Position numbers and translations under genes: made by a program | NCBI GenBank assembly: GCA_964019135.1 | Contig: OZ025252.1 | Location: 8,696,823-8,760,822, forward strand | Origin: Arenicola marina | Lineage: Eukaryota > Annelida > Polychaeta > Arenicolidae | Direction of reading: 5' to 3' | DNA: 64,000 nt | In this document: piece by piece, positions 1-12,714 of the stretch | How positions within the stretch are numbered: position 1 is the first letter of the stretch | Layout of the letters: each line of letters starts with the position of its first letter | Notes under the pieces: generated by a model | Databases searched by the model: none | Told to the model about the DNA's origin: nothing | What the model saw: only the letters and a program-made list of their open reading frames with translations

Positions 1-3000
1 AAGAGACGGACGAGGCTACGGCACTAGCTGGAGAGCACATGGGCAGATTGACCCATAGAGGCGGACGAGGCTACGGCACTAGCTGGAGAGCACATGGGCA
101 GATTGACCCAAAGAGACGGACGAGGCTACGGCACTAGCTGGAGAGCACATGGGCAGATTGACCCAAAGAGACGGACGAGGCTACGGCACTAGCTGGAGAG
201 CACAGGGGCAGATTGACCCAAAGAGACGGACGAGGCTACGGCACTAGCTGGAGAGCACAGGGGCAGATTGACCCAAAGAGACGGACGAGGCTACAGCACT
301 AGCTGGAGAGCACATGGGCAGATTGACCCAAAGAGACGGACGAGGCTACGGCACTAGCTGGAGAGCACATGGGCAGATTGACCCAAAGAGACGGACGAGG
401 CTACAACACTAGCTGGAGAGCACATGGGCAGATTGACCCAAAGAGACGGACGAGGCTACAGCACTAGCTGGAGAGCACAGGGGCAGATTGACCCAAAGAG
501 ACGGACGAGGCTACGGCACTAGCTGGAGAGCACATGGGCAGATTGACCCAAAGAGACGGACGAGGCTACGGCACTAGCTGGAGAGCACATGGGCAGATTG
601 ACCCAAAGAGACGGACGAGGCTACAGCACTAGCTGGAGAGCACATGGGCAGATTGACCCAAAGAGACGGACGAGGCTACAGCACTAGCTGGAGAGCACAT
701 GGGCAGATTGACCCAAAGAGACGGACGAGGCTACGGCACTAGCTGGAGAGCACATGGGCAGATTGACCCAAAGAGACGGACGAGGCTACGGCACTAGCTG
801 GAGAGCACATGGGCAGATTGACCCATAGAGGCAGACGAGGCTACAGCACTAGCTGGAGAGCACAGGGGCAGATTGACCCAAAGAGACGGACGAGGCTACG
901 GCACTAGCTGGAGAGCACAGGGGCAGATTGACCCATAGAACCGGACGAGGCTACGGCACTAGCTGGAGAGCACAGGGGCAGATTGACCCAAAGAGACGGA
1001 CGAGGTTACAGCACTAGCTGGAGAGCACATGGGCAGATTGACCCAAAGAGACGGACGAGGCTACGGCACTAGCTGGAGAGCACAGGGGCAGATTGACCCA
1101 TAGAACCGGACGAGGCTACGGCACTAGCTGGAGAGCACAGGGGCAGATTGACCCAAAGAGACGGACGAGGGTACGGCACTAGCTGGAGAGCACATGGGCA
1201 GATTGACCCATAGAACCGGACGAGGCTACGGCACTAGCTGGAGAGCACATGGGCAGATTGACCCAAAGAGACGGACGAGGCTACGGCACTAGCTGGAGAG
1301 CACAGGGGCAGATTGACCCATAGAACCGGACGGGGCTACGGCACTAGCTGGAGAGCACATGGGCAGATTGACCCAAAGAGACGGACGAGGTTACAGCACT
1401 AGCTGGAGAGCACATGGGCAGATTGACCCAAAGAGACGGACGAGGCTACAGCACTAGCTGGAGAGCACATGGGCAGATTGACCCAAAGAGACGGACGAGG
1501 CTACGGCACTAGCTGGAGAGCACATGGGCAGATTGACCCATAGAGACGGACGAGGCTACAGCACTAGCTGGAGAGCACAGGGGCAGATTGACCCAAAGAG
1601 ACGGACGAGGCTACAGCACTAGCTGGAGAGCACATGGGCAGATTGACCCAAAGAGACGGACGAGGCTACAGCACTAGCTGGAGAGCACATGGGCAGATTG
1701 ACCCAAAGAGACGGACGAGGCTACGGCACTAGCTGGAGAGCACAGGGGCAGATTGACCCAAAGAGACGGACGAGGCTACAGCACTAGCTGGAGAGCACAT
1801 GGGCAGATTGACCCAAAGAGACGGACGAGGCTACAGCACTAGCTGGAGAGCACAGGGGCAGATTGACCCAAAGAGACGGACGAGGCTACAGCACTAGCTG
1901 GAGAGCACAGGGGCAGATTGACCCAAAGAGACGGACGAGGCTACAGCACTAGCTGGAGAGCACATGGGCAGATTGACCCAAAGAGACGGACGAGGCTACA
2001 GCACTAGCTGGAGAGCACATGGGCAGATTGACCCAAAGAGACGGACGAGGCTACGGCACTAGCTGGAGAGCACATGGGTAGATTGACCCAAAGAGACGGA
2101 CGAGGCTACGGCACTAGCTGGAGAGCACATGGGCAGATTGACCCAAAGAGACGGACGAGGCTACAGCACTAGCTGGAGAGCACATGGGCAGATTGACCCA
2201 AAGAGACGGACGAGGCTACAGCACTAGCTGGAGAGCACATGGGCAGATTGACCCAAAGAGACGGACGAGGCTACAGCACTAGCTGGAGAGCACATGGGCA
2301 GATTGACCCAAAGAGACGGACGAGGCTACAGCACTAGCTGGAGAGCACAGGGGCAGATTGACCCAAAGAGACGGACGAGGCTACGGCACTAGCTGGAGAG
2401 CACATGGGCAGATTGACCCAAAGAGACGGACGAGGCTACGGCACTAGCTGGAGAGCACATGGGCAGATTGACCCAAAGAGACGGACGAGGCTACAGCACT
2501 AGCTGGAGAGCACATGGGTAGATTGACCCAATGAGACGGACGAGGCTACAGCACTAGCTGGAGAGCACATGGGCAGATTGACCCAAAGAGACGGACGAGG
2601 CTACAGCACTAGCTGGAGAGCACAGGGGCAGATTGACCCAAAGAGACGGACGAGGCTACGGCACTAGCTGGAGAGCACAGGGGCAGATTGACCCAAAGAG
2701 ACGGACGAGGCTACGGCACTAGCTGGAGAGCACATGGGCAGATTGACCCAAAGAGACGGACGAGGCTACGGCACTAGCTGGAGAGCACATGGGCAGATTG
2801 ACCCAAAGAGACGGACGAGGCTACGGCACTAGCTGGAGAGCACATGGGCAGATTGACCCAAAGAGACGGACGAGGCTACAGCACTAGCTGGAGAGCACAT
2901 GGGCAGATTGACCCAAAGAGACGGACGAGGCTACAGCACTAGCTGGAGAGCACATGGGCAGATTGACCCAAAGAGACGGACGAGGCTACGGCACTAGCTG

Positions 3001-6000
3001 GAGAGCACATGGGTAGATTGACCCAAAGAGACGGACGAGGCTACGGCACTAGCTGGAGAGCACATGGGCAGATTGACCCAAAGAGACGGACGAGGCTACA
3101 GCACTAGCTGGAGAGCACATGGGCAGATTGACCCAAAGAGACGGACGAGGCTACAGCACTAGCTGGAGAGCACATGGGCAGATTGACCCAAAGAGACGGA
3201 CGAGGCTACAGCACTAGCTGGAGAGCACATGGGCAGATTGACCCAAAGAGACGGACGAGGCTACAGCACTAGCTGGAGAGCACAGGGGCAGATTGACCCA
3301 AAGAGACGGACGAGGCTACGGCACTAGCTGGAGAGCACATGGGCAGATTGACCCAAAGAGACGGACGAGGCTACGGCACTAGCTGGAGAGCACATGGGCA
3401 GATTGACCCAAAGAGACGGACGAGGCTACAGCACTAGCTGGAGAGCACATGGGTAGATTGACCCAATGAGACGGACGAGGCTACAGCACTAGCTGGAGAG
3501 CACATGGGCAGATTGACCCAAAGAGACGGACGAGGCTACAGCACTAGCTGGAGAGCACAGGGGCAGATTGACCCAAAGAGACGGACGAGGCTACGGCACT
3601 AGCTGGAGAGCACAGGGGCAGATTGACCCAAAGAGACGGACGAGGCTACGGCACTAGCTGGAGAGCACATGGGCAGATTGACCCAAAGAGACGGACGAGG
3701 CTACGGCACTAGCTGGAGAGCACATGGGCAGATTGACCCAAAGAGACGGACGAGGCTACAGCACTAGCTGGAGAGCACATGGGCAGATTGACCCAAAGAG
3801 ACGGACGAGGCTACAGCACTAGCTGGAGAGCACATGGGCAGATTGACCCAAAGAGACGGACGAGGCTACAGCACTAGCTGGAGAGCACAGGGGCAGATTG
3901 ACCCAAAGAGACGGACGAGGCTACGGCACTAGCTGGAGAGCACATGGGCAGATTGACCCAAAGAGACGGACGAGGCTACGGCACTAGCTGGAGAGCACAT
4001 GGGCAGATTGACCCAAAGAGACGGACGAGGCTACAGCACTAGCTGGAGAGCACAGGGGCAGATTGACCCAAAGAGACGGACGAGGCTACGGCACTAGCTG
4101 GAGAGCACATGGGCAGATTGACCCAAAGAGACGGACGAGGCTACGGCACTAGCTGGAGAGCACATGGGCAGATTGACCCAAAGAGACGGACGAGGCTACA
4201 GCACTAGCTGGAGAGCACAGGGGCAGATTGACCCAAAGAGACGGACGAGGCTACGGCACTAGCTGGAGAGCACATGGGCAGATTGACCCAAAGAGACGGA
4301 CGAGGCTACGGCACTAGCTGGAGAGCACATGGGCAGATTGACCCAAAGAGACGGACGAGGCTACAGCACTAGCTGGAGAGCACATGGGTAGATTGACCCA
4401 ATGAGACGGACGAGGCTACAGCACTAGCTGGAGAGCACATGGGCAGATTGACCCAAAGAGACGGACGAGGCTACAGCACTAGCTGGAGAGCACAGGGGCA
4501 GATTGACCCAAAGAGACGGACGAGGCTACGGCACTAGCTGGAGAGCACAGGGGCAGATTGACCCAAAGAGACGGACGAGGCTACGGCACTAGCTGGAGAG
4601 CACATGGGCAGATTGACCCAAAGAGACGGACGAGGCTACGGCACTAGCTGGAGAGCACATGGGCAGATTGACCCAAAGAGACGGACGAGGCTACAGCACT
4701 AGCTGGAGAGCACATGGGTAGATTGACCCAATAAGACGGACGAGGCTACAGCACTAGCTGGAGAGCACATGGGCAGATTGACCCAAAGAGACGGACGAGG
4801 CTACAGCACTAGCTGGAGAGCACATGGGCAGATTGACCCAAAGAGACGGACGAGGCTACGGCACTAGCTGGAGAGCACATGGGCAGATTGACCCAAAGAG
4901 ACGGACGAGGCTACAGCACTAGCTGGAGAGCACAGGGGCAGATTGACCCAAAGAGACGGACGAGGCTACGGCACTAGCTGGAGAGCACATGGGCAGATTG
5001 ACCCAAAGAGACGGACGAGGCTACGGCACTAGCTGGAGAGCACATGGGCAGATTGACCCAAAGAGACGGACGAGGCTACAGCACTAGCTGGAGAGCACAG
5101 GGGCAGATTGACCCAAAGAGACGGACGAGGCTACAACACTAGCTGGAGAGCACATGGGCAGATTGACCCAAAGAGACGGACGAGGCTACGGCACTAGCTG
5201 GAGAGCACATGGGCAGATTGACCCAAAGAGACGGACGAGGCTACAGCACTAGCTGGAGAGCACAGGGGCAGATTGACTCAAAGAGACGGACGAGGCTACG
5301 GCACTAGCTGGAGAGCACATGGGCAGATTGACCCAAAGAGACGGACGAGGCTACGGCACTAGCTGGAGAGCACATGGGCAGATTGACCCAAAGAGACGGA
5401 CGAGGCTACGACACTAGCTGGAGAGCACATGGGCAGATTGACCCAAAGAGACGGACGAGGCTACAGCACTAGCTGGAGAGCACAGGGGCAGATTGACCCA
5501 AAGAGACGGACGAGGCTACGGCACTAGCTGGAGAGCACATGGGCAGATTGACCCAAAGAGACGGACGAGGCTACGGCACTAGCTGGAGAGCACATGGGCA
5601 GATTGACCCAAAGAGACGGACGAGGCTACAGCACTAGCTGGAGAGCACATGGGTAGATTGACCCAATGAGACGGACGAGGCTACAGCACTAGCTGGAGAG
5701 CACATGGGCAGATTGACCCAAAGAGACGGACGAGGCTACAGCACTAGCTGGAGAGCACAGGGGCAGATTGACCCAAAGAGACGGACGAGGCTACGGCACT
5801 AGCTGGAGAGCACAGGGGCAGATTGACCCAAAGAGACGGACGAGGCTACGGCACTAGCTGGAGAGCACATGGGCAGATTGACCCAAAGAGACGGACGAGG
5901 CTACGGCACTAGCTGGAGAGCACATGGGCAGATTGACCCAAAGAGACGGACGAGGCTACAGCACTAGCTGGAGAGCACATGGGTAGATTGACCCAATAAG

Positions 6001-7473
6001 ACGGACGAGGCTACAGCACTAGCTGGAGAGCACATGGGCAGATTGACCCAAAGAGACGGACGAGGCTACAGCACTAGCTGGAGAGCACATGGGCAGATTG
6101 ACCCAAAGAGACGGACGAGGCTACGGCACTAGCTGGAGAGCACATGGGCAGATTGACCCAAAGAGACGGACGAGGCTACAGCACTAGCTGGAGAGCACAG
6201 GGGCAGATTGACCCAAAGAGACGGACGAGGCTACGGCACTAGCTGGAGAGCACATGGGCAGATTGACCCAAAGAGACGGACGAGGCTACGGCACTAGCTG
6301 GAGAGCACATGGGCAGATTGACCCAAAGAGACGGACGAGGCTACAGCACTAGCTGGAGAGCACAGGGGCAGATTGACCCAAAGAGACGGACGAGGCTACA
6401 ACACTAGCTGGAGAGCACATGGGCAGATTGACCCAAAGAGACGGACGAGGCTACGGCACTAGCTGGAGAGCACATGGGCAGATTGACCCAAAGAGACGGA
6501 CGAGGCTACAGCACTAGCTGGAGAGCACAGGGGCAGATTGACCCAAAGAGACGGACGAGGCTACGGCACTAGCTGGAGAGCACATGGGCAGATTGACCCA
6601 AAGAGACGGACGAGGCTACGGCACTAGCTGGAGAGCACATGGGCAGATTGACCCAAAGAGACGGACGAGGCTACGACACTAGCTGGAGAGCACATGGGCA
6701 GATTGACCCAAAGAGACGGACGAGGCTACAGCACTAGCTGGAGAGCACATGGGCAGATTGACCCAAAGAGACGGACGAGGCTACGGCACTAGCTGGAGAG
6801 CACAGGGGCAGATTGACCCAAAAAGACGGACGAGGCTACGGCACTAGCTGGAGAGCACATGGGCAGATTGACCCATAGAGACGGACGAGGCTACGGCACC
6901 AGCTGGAGAGCACATGGGCAGATTGACCCATAGAGACGGACGAGGCTACAGCACTAGCTGGAGAGCACATGGGCAGATTGACCCAAAGAGACGGACGAGG
7001 CTACAACACTAGCTGGAGAGCACATGGGCAGATTGACCCAAAGAGACGGACGAGGCTACGGCACTAGCTGGAGAGCACATGGGCAGATTGACCCAAAGAG
7101 ACGGACGAGGGTACGGCACTAGCTGGAGAGCACATGGGCAGATTGACCCATAGAGACGGACGAGGCTACAGCACTAGCTGGAGAGCACATGGGCAGATTG
7201 ACCCAAAGAGACGGACGAGGCTACAACACTAGCTGGAGAGCACATGGGCAGATTGACCCAAAGAGACGGACGAGGCTACGGCACTAGCTGGAGAGCACAT
7301 GGGCAGATTGACCCAAAGAGACGGACGAGGGTACGGCACTAGCTGGAGAGCACATGGGCAGATTGACCCAAAGAGACGGACGAGGCTACGGCACTAGCTG
7401 GAGAGCACATGGGCAGATTGACCCAAAGAGACGGACGAGGCTACGGCACTAGCTGGAGAGCACAGGGGCAGAT
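1..7473. repeat. 55-bp minisatellite array, about 136 units
   Basis: Units repeat every 55 bp with few indels; the core GAGAGCACATGGGCAG recurs throughout. The array is already running at base 1, so its left end lies outside the window, and it stops abruptly at about 7473. Units differ at a few recurrent sites: CATGGG or CAGGGG, CTACGG or CTACAG, and AAGAGACGG, TAGAGACGG or TAGAACCGG. Rare linked variants reveal higher-order blocks of 17 units (935 bp) and 23 units (1265 bp), plus a 4-unit duplication (220 bp) near the right end. Units beginning TAGAACC occur only near 930-1330, so the left part is a separate subfamily domain. No coding potential is evident. Confidence 0.98.
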
Positions 7474-8343
7474 TTGTGAACAGATCCGACACGTGTTAAA
7501 GCTATTCAGTTTCCGGCCCGAACCATGACCAGGATCTAAATTTGGTACATATCTTATCACTTAACAATCACTGACATTCCATACCTAGAGCCTGCTATAC
7601 CCATAAAATGGTGTCCGGACAAAACGGTGAACCACACACAAATCTCTGACTTAGTGTACGTAGCTTTCACCTTACGGTAAGCTGTCATGCAAACAAAACA
7701 TTTTCTGGCAGGTTTGCCACGACAATTTTAGGCAAATGTTAGTTGTGCTACATGTGAAGGACAAGTGTGTTTTTTCCATTTGGCGGGAAACATCTGTTTA
7801 AAGCTTTGATCAACAATACGATTAAGGGAAGGCTTAGAGAGACATTGCCGAGCGTGTCTTCACCACCGGATGGCAGCTAAGGGAACGGCCCAGACGAAAG
7901 AATAAGTCTCCGAGAGACCGTGTCCAGACCGGAAGTGAGGTTGGTCGGGGGACTCTCGGGAGGAGACGGGACGGGGGAGTGGGGTGGAGGGGAGCCGTGT
8001 TCGTGTATTGGAGGGGAGGGGGGGGGCAGGGACCAGAGGTAATCAGAAGGAGTACGGGAGGGGGAGGTTTGACGGTGATAATCAAGTCATGAAGTGACCA
8101 CATGTGGAGCGACTGGCAATCAGACAGATAACCTTGGGCAAACCAGGGGAGGGGGAGGGGGAGGGGGGAGTAGAGGGGGCGGCAAGGGGAGGGGAGGGGA
8201 GGGGAGAGGTGTGACAGGGGAAGGACAGGGTGTGGAAAGGGAATAGGACGAGGGGGGGGGGCGGACGACAGGTGTGGCAGGGCCTGTTGTCGCGGGCGCT
8301 CGCCCTATTACGGCGTCCCCGACGTGCGGTGAGTCGTAGGACA
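7474..8343. other. Unique DNA followed by G-rich tract; no gene seen
   Basis: From 7474 to about 7830 the sequence is ordinary mixed-composition DNA without a convincing open frame. From about 7970 to 8260 the plus strand becomes strongly purine/G-rich. I see no promoter or splice evidence that would tie it to a gene. Confidence 0.6.
8146..8262 (+). other. G-quadruplex-prone G-rich tract
   Basis: Runs of four to six G separated by single A residues recur (the motif GGGGA many times over), well within the standard G4 pattern of four G3+ runs with short loops. The function, if any, is unknown. Confidence 0.7.
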
Positions 8344-9001
8344 GGATGACACTAGCGCACGGGGGTTGGGCCCGGTCACGCTGGGACCCCGGATGACACT
8401 AGTGCACGGGGGTTGGGCCCGGTCACGCTGGGACCCCGGATGACACTAGCGCACGGGGGTTGGGCCCGGTCACGCTGGGACCCCGGATGACACTAGCGCA
8501 CGGGGGTTGGGCCCGGTCACGCTGGGACCCCGGATGACACTAGTGCACGGGGGTTGGGCCCGGTCACGCTGGGACCCCGGATGACACTAGCGCACGGGGG
8601 TTGGGCCCGGTCACGCTGGGACCCCGGATGACACTAGCGCACGGGGGTTGGGCCCGGTCACGCTGGGACCCTGGATGACATTGGTGCACGGGAGTTGGGC
8701 CCGGTCACACTGGGACCCCGGATGACACTAGTGCACGGGGGTTGGGCCCGGTCACGCTGGGACCCCGGATGACACTAGTGCACGGGGGTTGGGCCCGGTC
8801 ACGCTGGGACCCCGGATGACAGTAGTGCACGGGGGTTGGGCCCGGTCACGCTGGGACCCCGGATGACACTAGTGCACGGGAGTTGGGCCCGGTCACGCTG
8901 GGACCCCGGATGACACTAGTGCACGGGGGTTGGGCCCGGTCACGCTGGGACCCCGGATGACACTAGTGCACGGGGGTTGGGCCCGGTCACGCTCGGACCT
9001 C
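8344..9001. repeat. 47-bp minisatellite array, about 14 units
   Basis: Units start with GGATGACACTAG and repeat every 47 bp; most differ only at AGCGCAC versus AGTGCAC. The unit is GC- and CpG-rich. The last unit ends with a diverged GCTCGGACC. The short overlapping open frames here and just downstream are products of the repeat. Confidence 0.97.
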
Positions 9002-9060
9002 AATCTCTGGATCACATCTGTCTGCCAGCCACCGACCAGGCTATGGCTGACTAGACGACC

Positions 9061-9154
9061 AGTGGCCGGCGGGGTCAGGGCGGCCGGCGGGGTCAGGGCG
9101 GCCGGCGGGGTCAGGGCGGCCGGCGGGGCCAGGGCGGCCGGCGGGGTCAGGGCG
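9061..9154. repeat. 18-bp GC-rich tandem repeat, about 5 units
   Basis: The motif GGCCGGCGGGGTCAGGGC repeats about five times with one GTC-to-GCC change. It directly abuts a second short tandem repeat. Confidence 0.93.
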
Positions 9155-9290
9155 GATAGCGGTGACGGGTGTGTGGGAGGGGGCTGGGATTGGGGCTGAT
9201 AGCGGTAACGGGTGTGGGGGTGGGGAGGCTGGGCAGGGGCCTGATAGCGGTGACGGGTGTGGGGGAGGGGGGCTGGGCAGCGGTGCCGGG
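9155..9290. repeat. About 44-bp tandem repeat, 3 units
   Basis: Three units begin with GATAGCGGT at 9155, 9198 and 9243 (spacing 43 and 45 bp), each followed by a G-rich stretch. The units are more diverged than those of the neighbouring arrays. Confidence 0.85.
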
Positions 9291-9530
9291 CCCACCTCGG
9301 GTGTTTAGCCAATGACCCCCGACCACGCCACGATTAAGCCATCAACTCAAATCGAGCGTGAAACCGAGTGCCCCACGTGGGACGGGAGAGGAGGGGTGGG
9401 GTGGGGGCACGCCGCCAGGCTGTATGGGCGGGGGTGGGAGGGGAGAGGGGTGAGGGGTGAGAGATCCATGTGAATGGAGACAAAGTAACCGATAGCCATT
9501 GTTCAGGGCAAGACCTCATAATTATTTCGA

Positions 9531-9543
9531 AGGTCAAAGGTCA
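9531..9543 (+). promoter_or_regulatory. DR1 nuclear-receptor-type element
   Basis: AGGTCAAAGGTCA is a perfect direct repeat of AGGTCA spaced by one base, the DR1 class bound by RXR/PPAR/HNF4-type receptors. Presence of the motif is certain; use as an enhancer is inference. Such motifs also occur inside dispersed repeats. Confidence 0.35.
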
Positions 9544-10675
9544 TAGGCACACGCTCCCTGACAGCATGGGGCGTCCATCTAGGCGTTTTCACACGAGCTT
9601 TTAACGCTTCTCACGGCAGATGAATAATGGCAAAACCATCGTCCCAGTAGATAGCAAAAACTGTTGATTAATTTCATAGAAAGTCCGCAGAAACTGCCTT
9701 TTCCTGCGCGGCGTCAGCGTCGGCTCCTCCGGGGCGGGGATCACACGTGATCACTCCATCTGTTTGAAACGGGAACAAGTGTGACGTAACGCGAGCATCT
9801 CGCGAGGTTTGCGAGGTCGGCGGGAAGGCTGGCTGGCTGTTTGGCGCTGCGATAGCCATCAGATCGCAACGCCACTAGGGGCTCGCTTCAAAGACCAACA
9901 TCCGCCTTTTACTACAATGTTAAGACTTTTATAATCCAAAATCTTCCACCAGTAGATCACTGGATCAACACGATAAACAGACACTGAGGGAGCTGAGCCC
10001 TGACGTCAGTTTTATGGAGACTGAGGGCCGACAATGGCTGGAGTTAGGAGGGAGGAGGGTAGGACGGGGGACACAAAGCGTCCAACCAACCTGTATGGGT
10101 AACCCCATGCTGAGTTCTCACCGCGTGGGTAGCAATGGCGGGCTGCGGTCACTTACATTGTGTATACTAATATATATAAGATATGTAATATCTATCTGGT
10201 GTCTCTATACAAATATTATGTCCTCCTGTCGCTGGCCGAGTGCTGCCAAACGCTGACACAGAGACCGGGCGGTATAGGTGCCACAGATATAATCCTGATA
10301 AGTCATAAGCTTATTGGTTCCATATTATCAGTAAAAGGACGCGTCCAAACACATTTCTCCTCGGGTATCTCTCTATATGAGGAGATTCCGGCACATTCGA
10401 CCGTCCAAGCCTGCCCAGCAGTATTCGATACAGTTATGATAAAGAGCACATCTGTTCTTGACGTAGCACGCATCTACCGATGACGCACCACTAGATGCTG
10501 ACGTATGTAGCGCTGAAGTAACACTGGTTATGTACCACGTGATCACCGGGCCACGTGACCACCACCAGAATAAGGTCCCGTTTGTTTCTGGGATCCCGTT
10601 GGGCGAGTTTTCCGACCAAAACGAGTAGTGAACCAACATGCAAGGGACTGTTGATTCAATGTCATTGATAGATCA

Positions 10676-10703
10676 AGGGTCATAGGGCAAGGGTCAGAGG
10701 TCA
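10676..10703 (+). promoter_or_regulatory. Cluster of nuclear-receptor half-sites
   Basis: Several GGGTCA/AGGTCA half-sites lie close together, including a DR1-spaced pair (GGGTCAGAGGTCA, 10691-10703). They sit just upstream of a CpG-rich patch. The function is inferred from the motif only. Confidence 0.25.
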
Positions 10704-10772
10704 AGGAAGTCACAGGTCTATGTCTCGCCCAGCGCAGCCTGGCTGCATTGTCAGACATGATGCCACGACATG

Positions 10773-10786
10773 CCGGCAGGTGGCGC
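10773..10786 (+). promoter_or_regulatory. CTCF-like motif
   Basis: CCGGCAGGTGGCGC matches the bilaterian CTCF core CCASYAGRKGGCRS at 13 of 14 positions. The position that differs (A to G) is one at which the motif is variable. A single match in 64 kb can arise by chance. Confidence 0.25.
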
Positions 10787-11648
10787 CCCGGGCGGCTGTG
10801 GCCGGGTTACCGGGACTGCCGGAGTTCCGCCAAGGCGGGCGCCTATCGCTCAGCCATGTATCCCGCGATGATGGGGCTCCCCCCACACGGCTCTGGTGTC
10901 TCGTTGGTCAGACTGTGGACGGCTGGGTCGATAGCCGCTATAAACTTACCCACCGATTTATCCCGCTTTCAACAGATCCATCTCACCCGCTAGACATGAC
11001 GGCCACTTCCCCTCGGCTGGTGTCAGAAATGGAAAGTCAGCGACTGTTGGATTTTACCACCCGGCAGGGGAGATCAGTGGTGGAAGGGGGGGTGGGGGAG
11101 CGGTGAGGAAGGAATGGATGGAGGTTGGGGGGGGGGGGGTTGAGCGGGGGCGGGGGTGGAAATGTGGCGGTGGTGAGGTAGAGAAAGCGCGTACCTTGGA
11201 GTCGCGGTTATTGACCTGGATAACAAGAATCGGGGGCCGCCCGTCACGGGTTCACTGCCATTGGTCACTGCCATTGGTCAGGGCCATAGGCGCGTCATGA
11301 GCTGTCACGTGTTTTTGTCTGCGGCCGGTGTGGTGAAGACGAGACGGTGCATGCCGGGCTCCAGAAGACAAGAGCCACCGCAATCCAGAAGGAGAAGAAC
11401 AGTAACTGAGTGGAGCCCGGAGCCACTGCCCCACCGTCGCCCTGCTATTGCTTCTGTTTACATATATCTTGTTTCCAGCGAGGCGCCCCAGCCCCCGTGT
11501 TATCTGCGCCTCGCTGTCTTCCGCCGCGCTTGCAGGGCGTTGTAGCTGTACATAGCTGCAGCGACTCTAGGGGAACTACTGGTGTCTGGCTGCTTGCTCT
11601 CCCCCCTCCAAGTCAAGGTTTCCGCGGTGATGGTGGCAGCCCCAGCAT

Positions 11649-11678
11649 GTCTATCTATCTGTCTGTCTGTCTGTCTGT
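11649..11678. repeat. Tetranucleotide microsatellite (CTAT/CTGT)
   Basis: A short run of CTAT followed by CTGT units, about seven in total. Confidence 0.9.
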
Positions 11679-12714
11679 CGGACGGATGGTCCCTTCGACC
11701 CATCACCGCTTCCTAGAAGTGAAGCACTCATTGCCACACACACCTGGTCAGTCGGGAGAGCCACTGACGTACCTCCCCCACCTCCCTCACCCCCACTCCC
11801 CCATACCCGCACCCACCACTGACGCTGCGCCCGACTGACCGCCCGTTAAACTGCCGTGACCCGATACCTCTCTTCCGGGTATATTGGCTTACATTGATGT
11901 GCGTCATTGCGCTGTACATTTGGCTGTACGCTGATACCGTTGTCTTCGGGCTCTTCCCTACCGGCAACAGTCGGTACCAGAGCCGCTCTGCAGGGGGCGT
12001 ACGTCCCGTATTCACTCGATTAAACACGCGGGCGCTTATTGTCTATGAGCAATGAATTGGCTCCGGCGCTTATTTAAACGGGCTGTCGCCGATAAAACAA
12101 TGAGCCCGCTCAAAAACACTGAAATAAGGGTCGTCTGTTCAAATGCCTCTATTCCGACACTATTATACATAACGTCATTGCATACGGGTCCTGGAGTGCG
12201 GTCGAGGCATCCCGTTTTCAGATCGAGCCATGAAAGTGAGCGATAAGGCTTACCGGAAGTGCCCCGAGTTGGTCAGCCTAGGGTTCCATGGTGACGTCCG
12301 TGCCGTCCCAGTTTCCAGTCACCAAGACGGCCGTACATCCGGTCAGACCGGCAGACGCACCAGGTACTTCCGGTTTGCCGGCACTTGACGGTGGCCGTCG
12401 CGCTACCAGTCGTTATCTCATTAGACAATTACCAGACGGCTGCCACCCTGCTATTGTCTCCTGTGAACCCGCCCCCCTCTCGCCTACCACCTCACCCATC
12501 CGCCGGTCTATAACCCCCGAACGAACACACAATACCCCATATCTGCGACTCCCTACACCCACCTCCCATTCCCACACACCCTTGCCATGCGTGAGACCAA
12601 TAAAGAGGCCATGTTGTGGCGCTAGAGGAAGGTAGTGCGAAGGCCCATCACTCATTCCAATCTCAGAGAAAAAAACCCGGAACCGGCAATTAACCCATGA
12701 GGTGCGAAGCCATA

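Larger units (their letters stand above)
9291..12714. other. Mainly unique DNA, no gene recognised
   Basis: This 3.4 kb island mixes GC/CpG-rich parts (10720-11100 and 12280-12700) with AT-richer parts (10150-10230). Open frames of 60-140 codons exist on both strands, but none has conserved-looking domains, splice context or a consistent frame. A 128-codon frame at 10720-11106 (+) is the longest in a CpG-rich patch and looks like compositional noise. There is a short direct duplication of CACTGCCATTGGTC near 11260 and a microsatellite near 11649. Confidence 0.55.

Noticed and set aside
1-7473. Regular 55-bp repeat as a CRISPR array
   Set aside because: There are no unique spacers: the whole 55-bp unit is repeated, and the context is eukaryotic.
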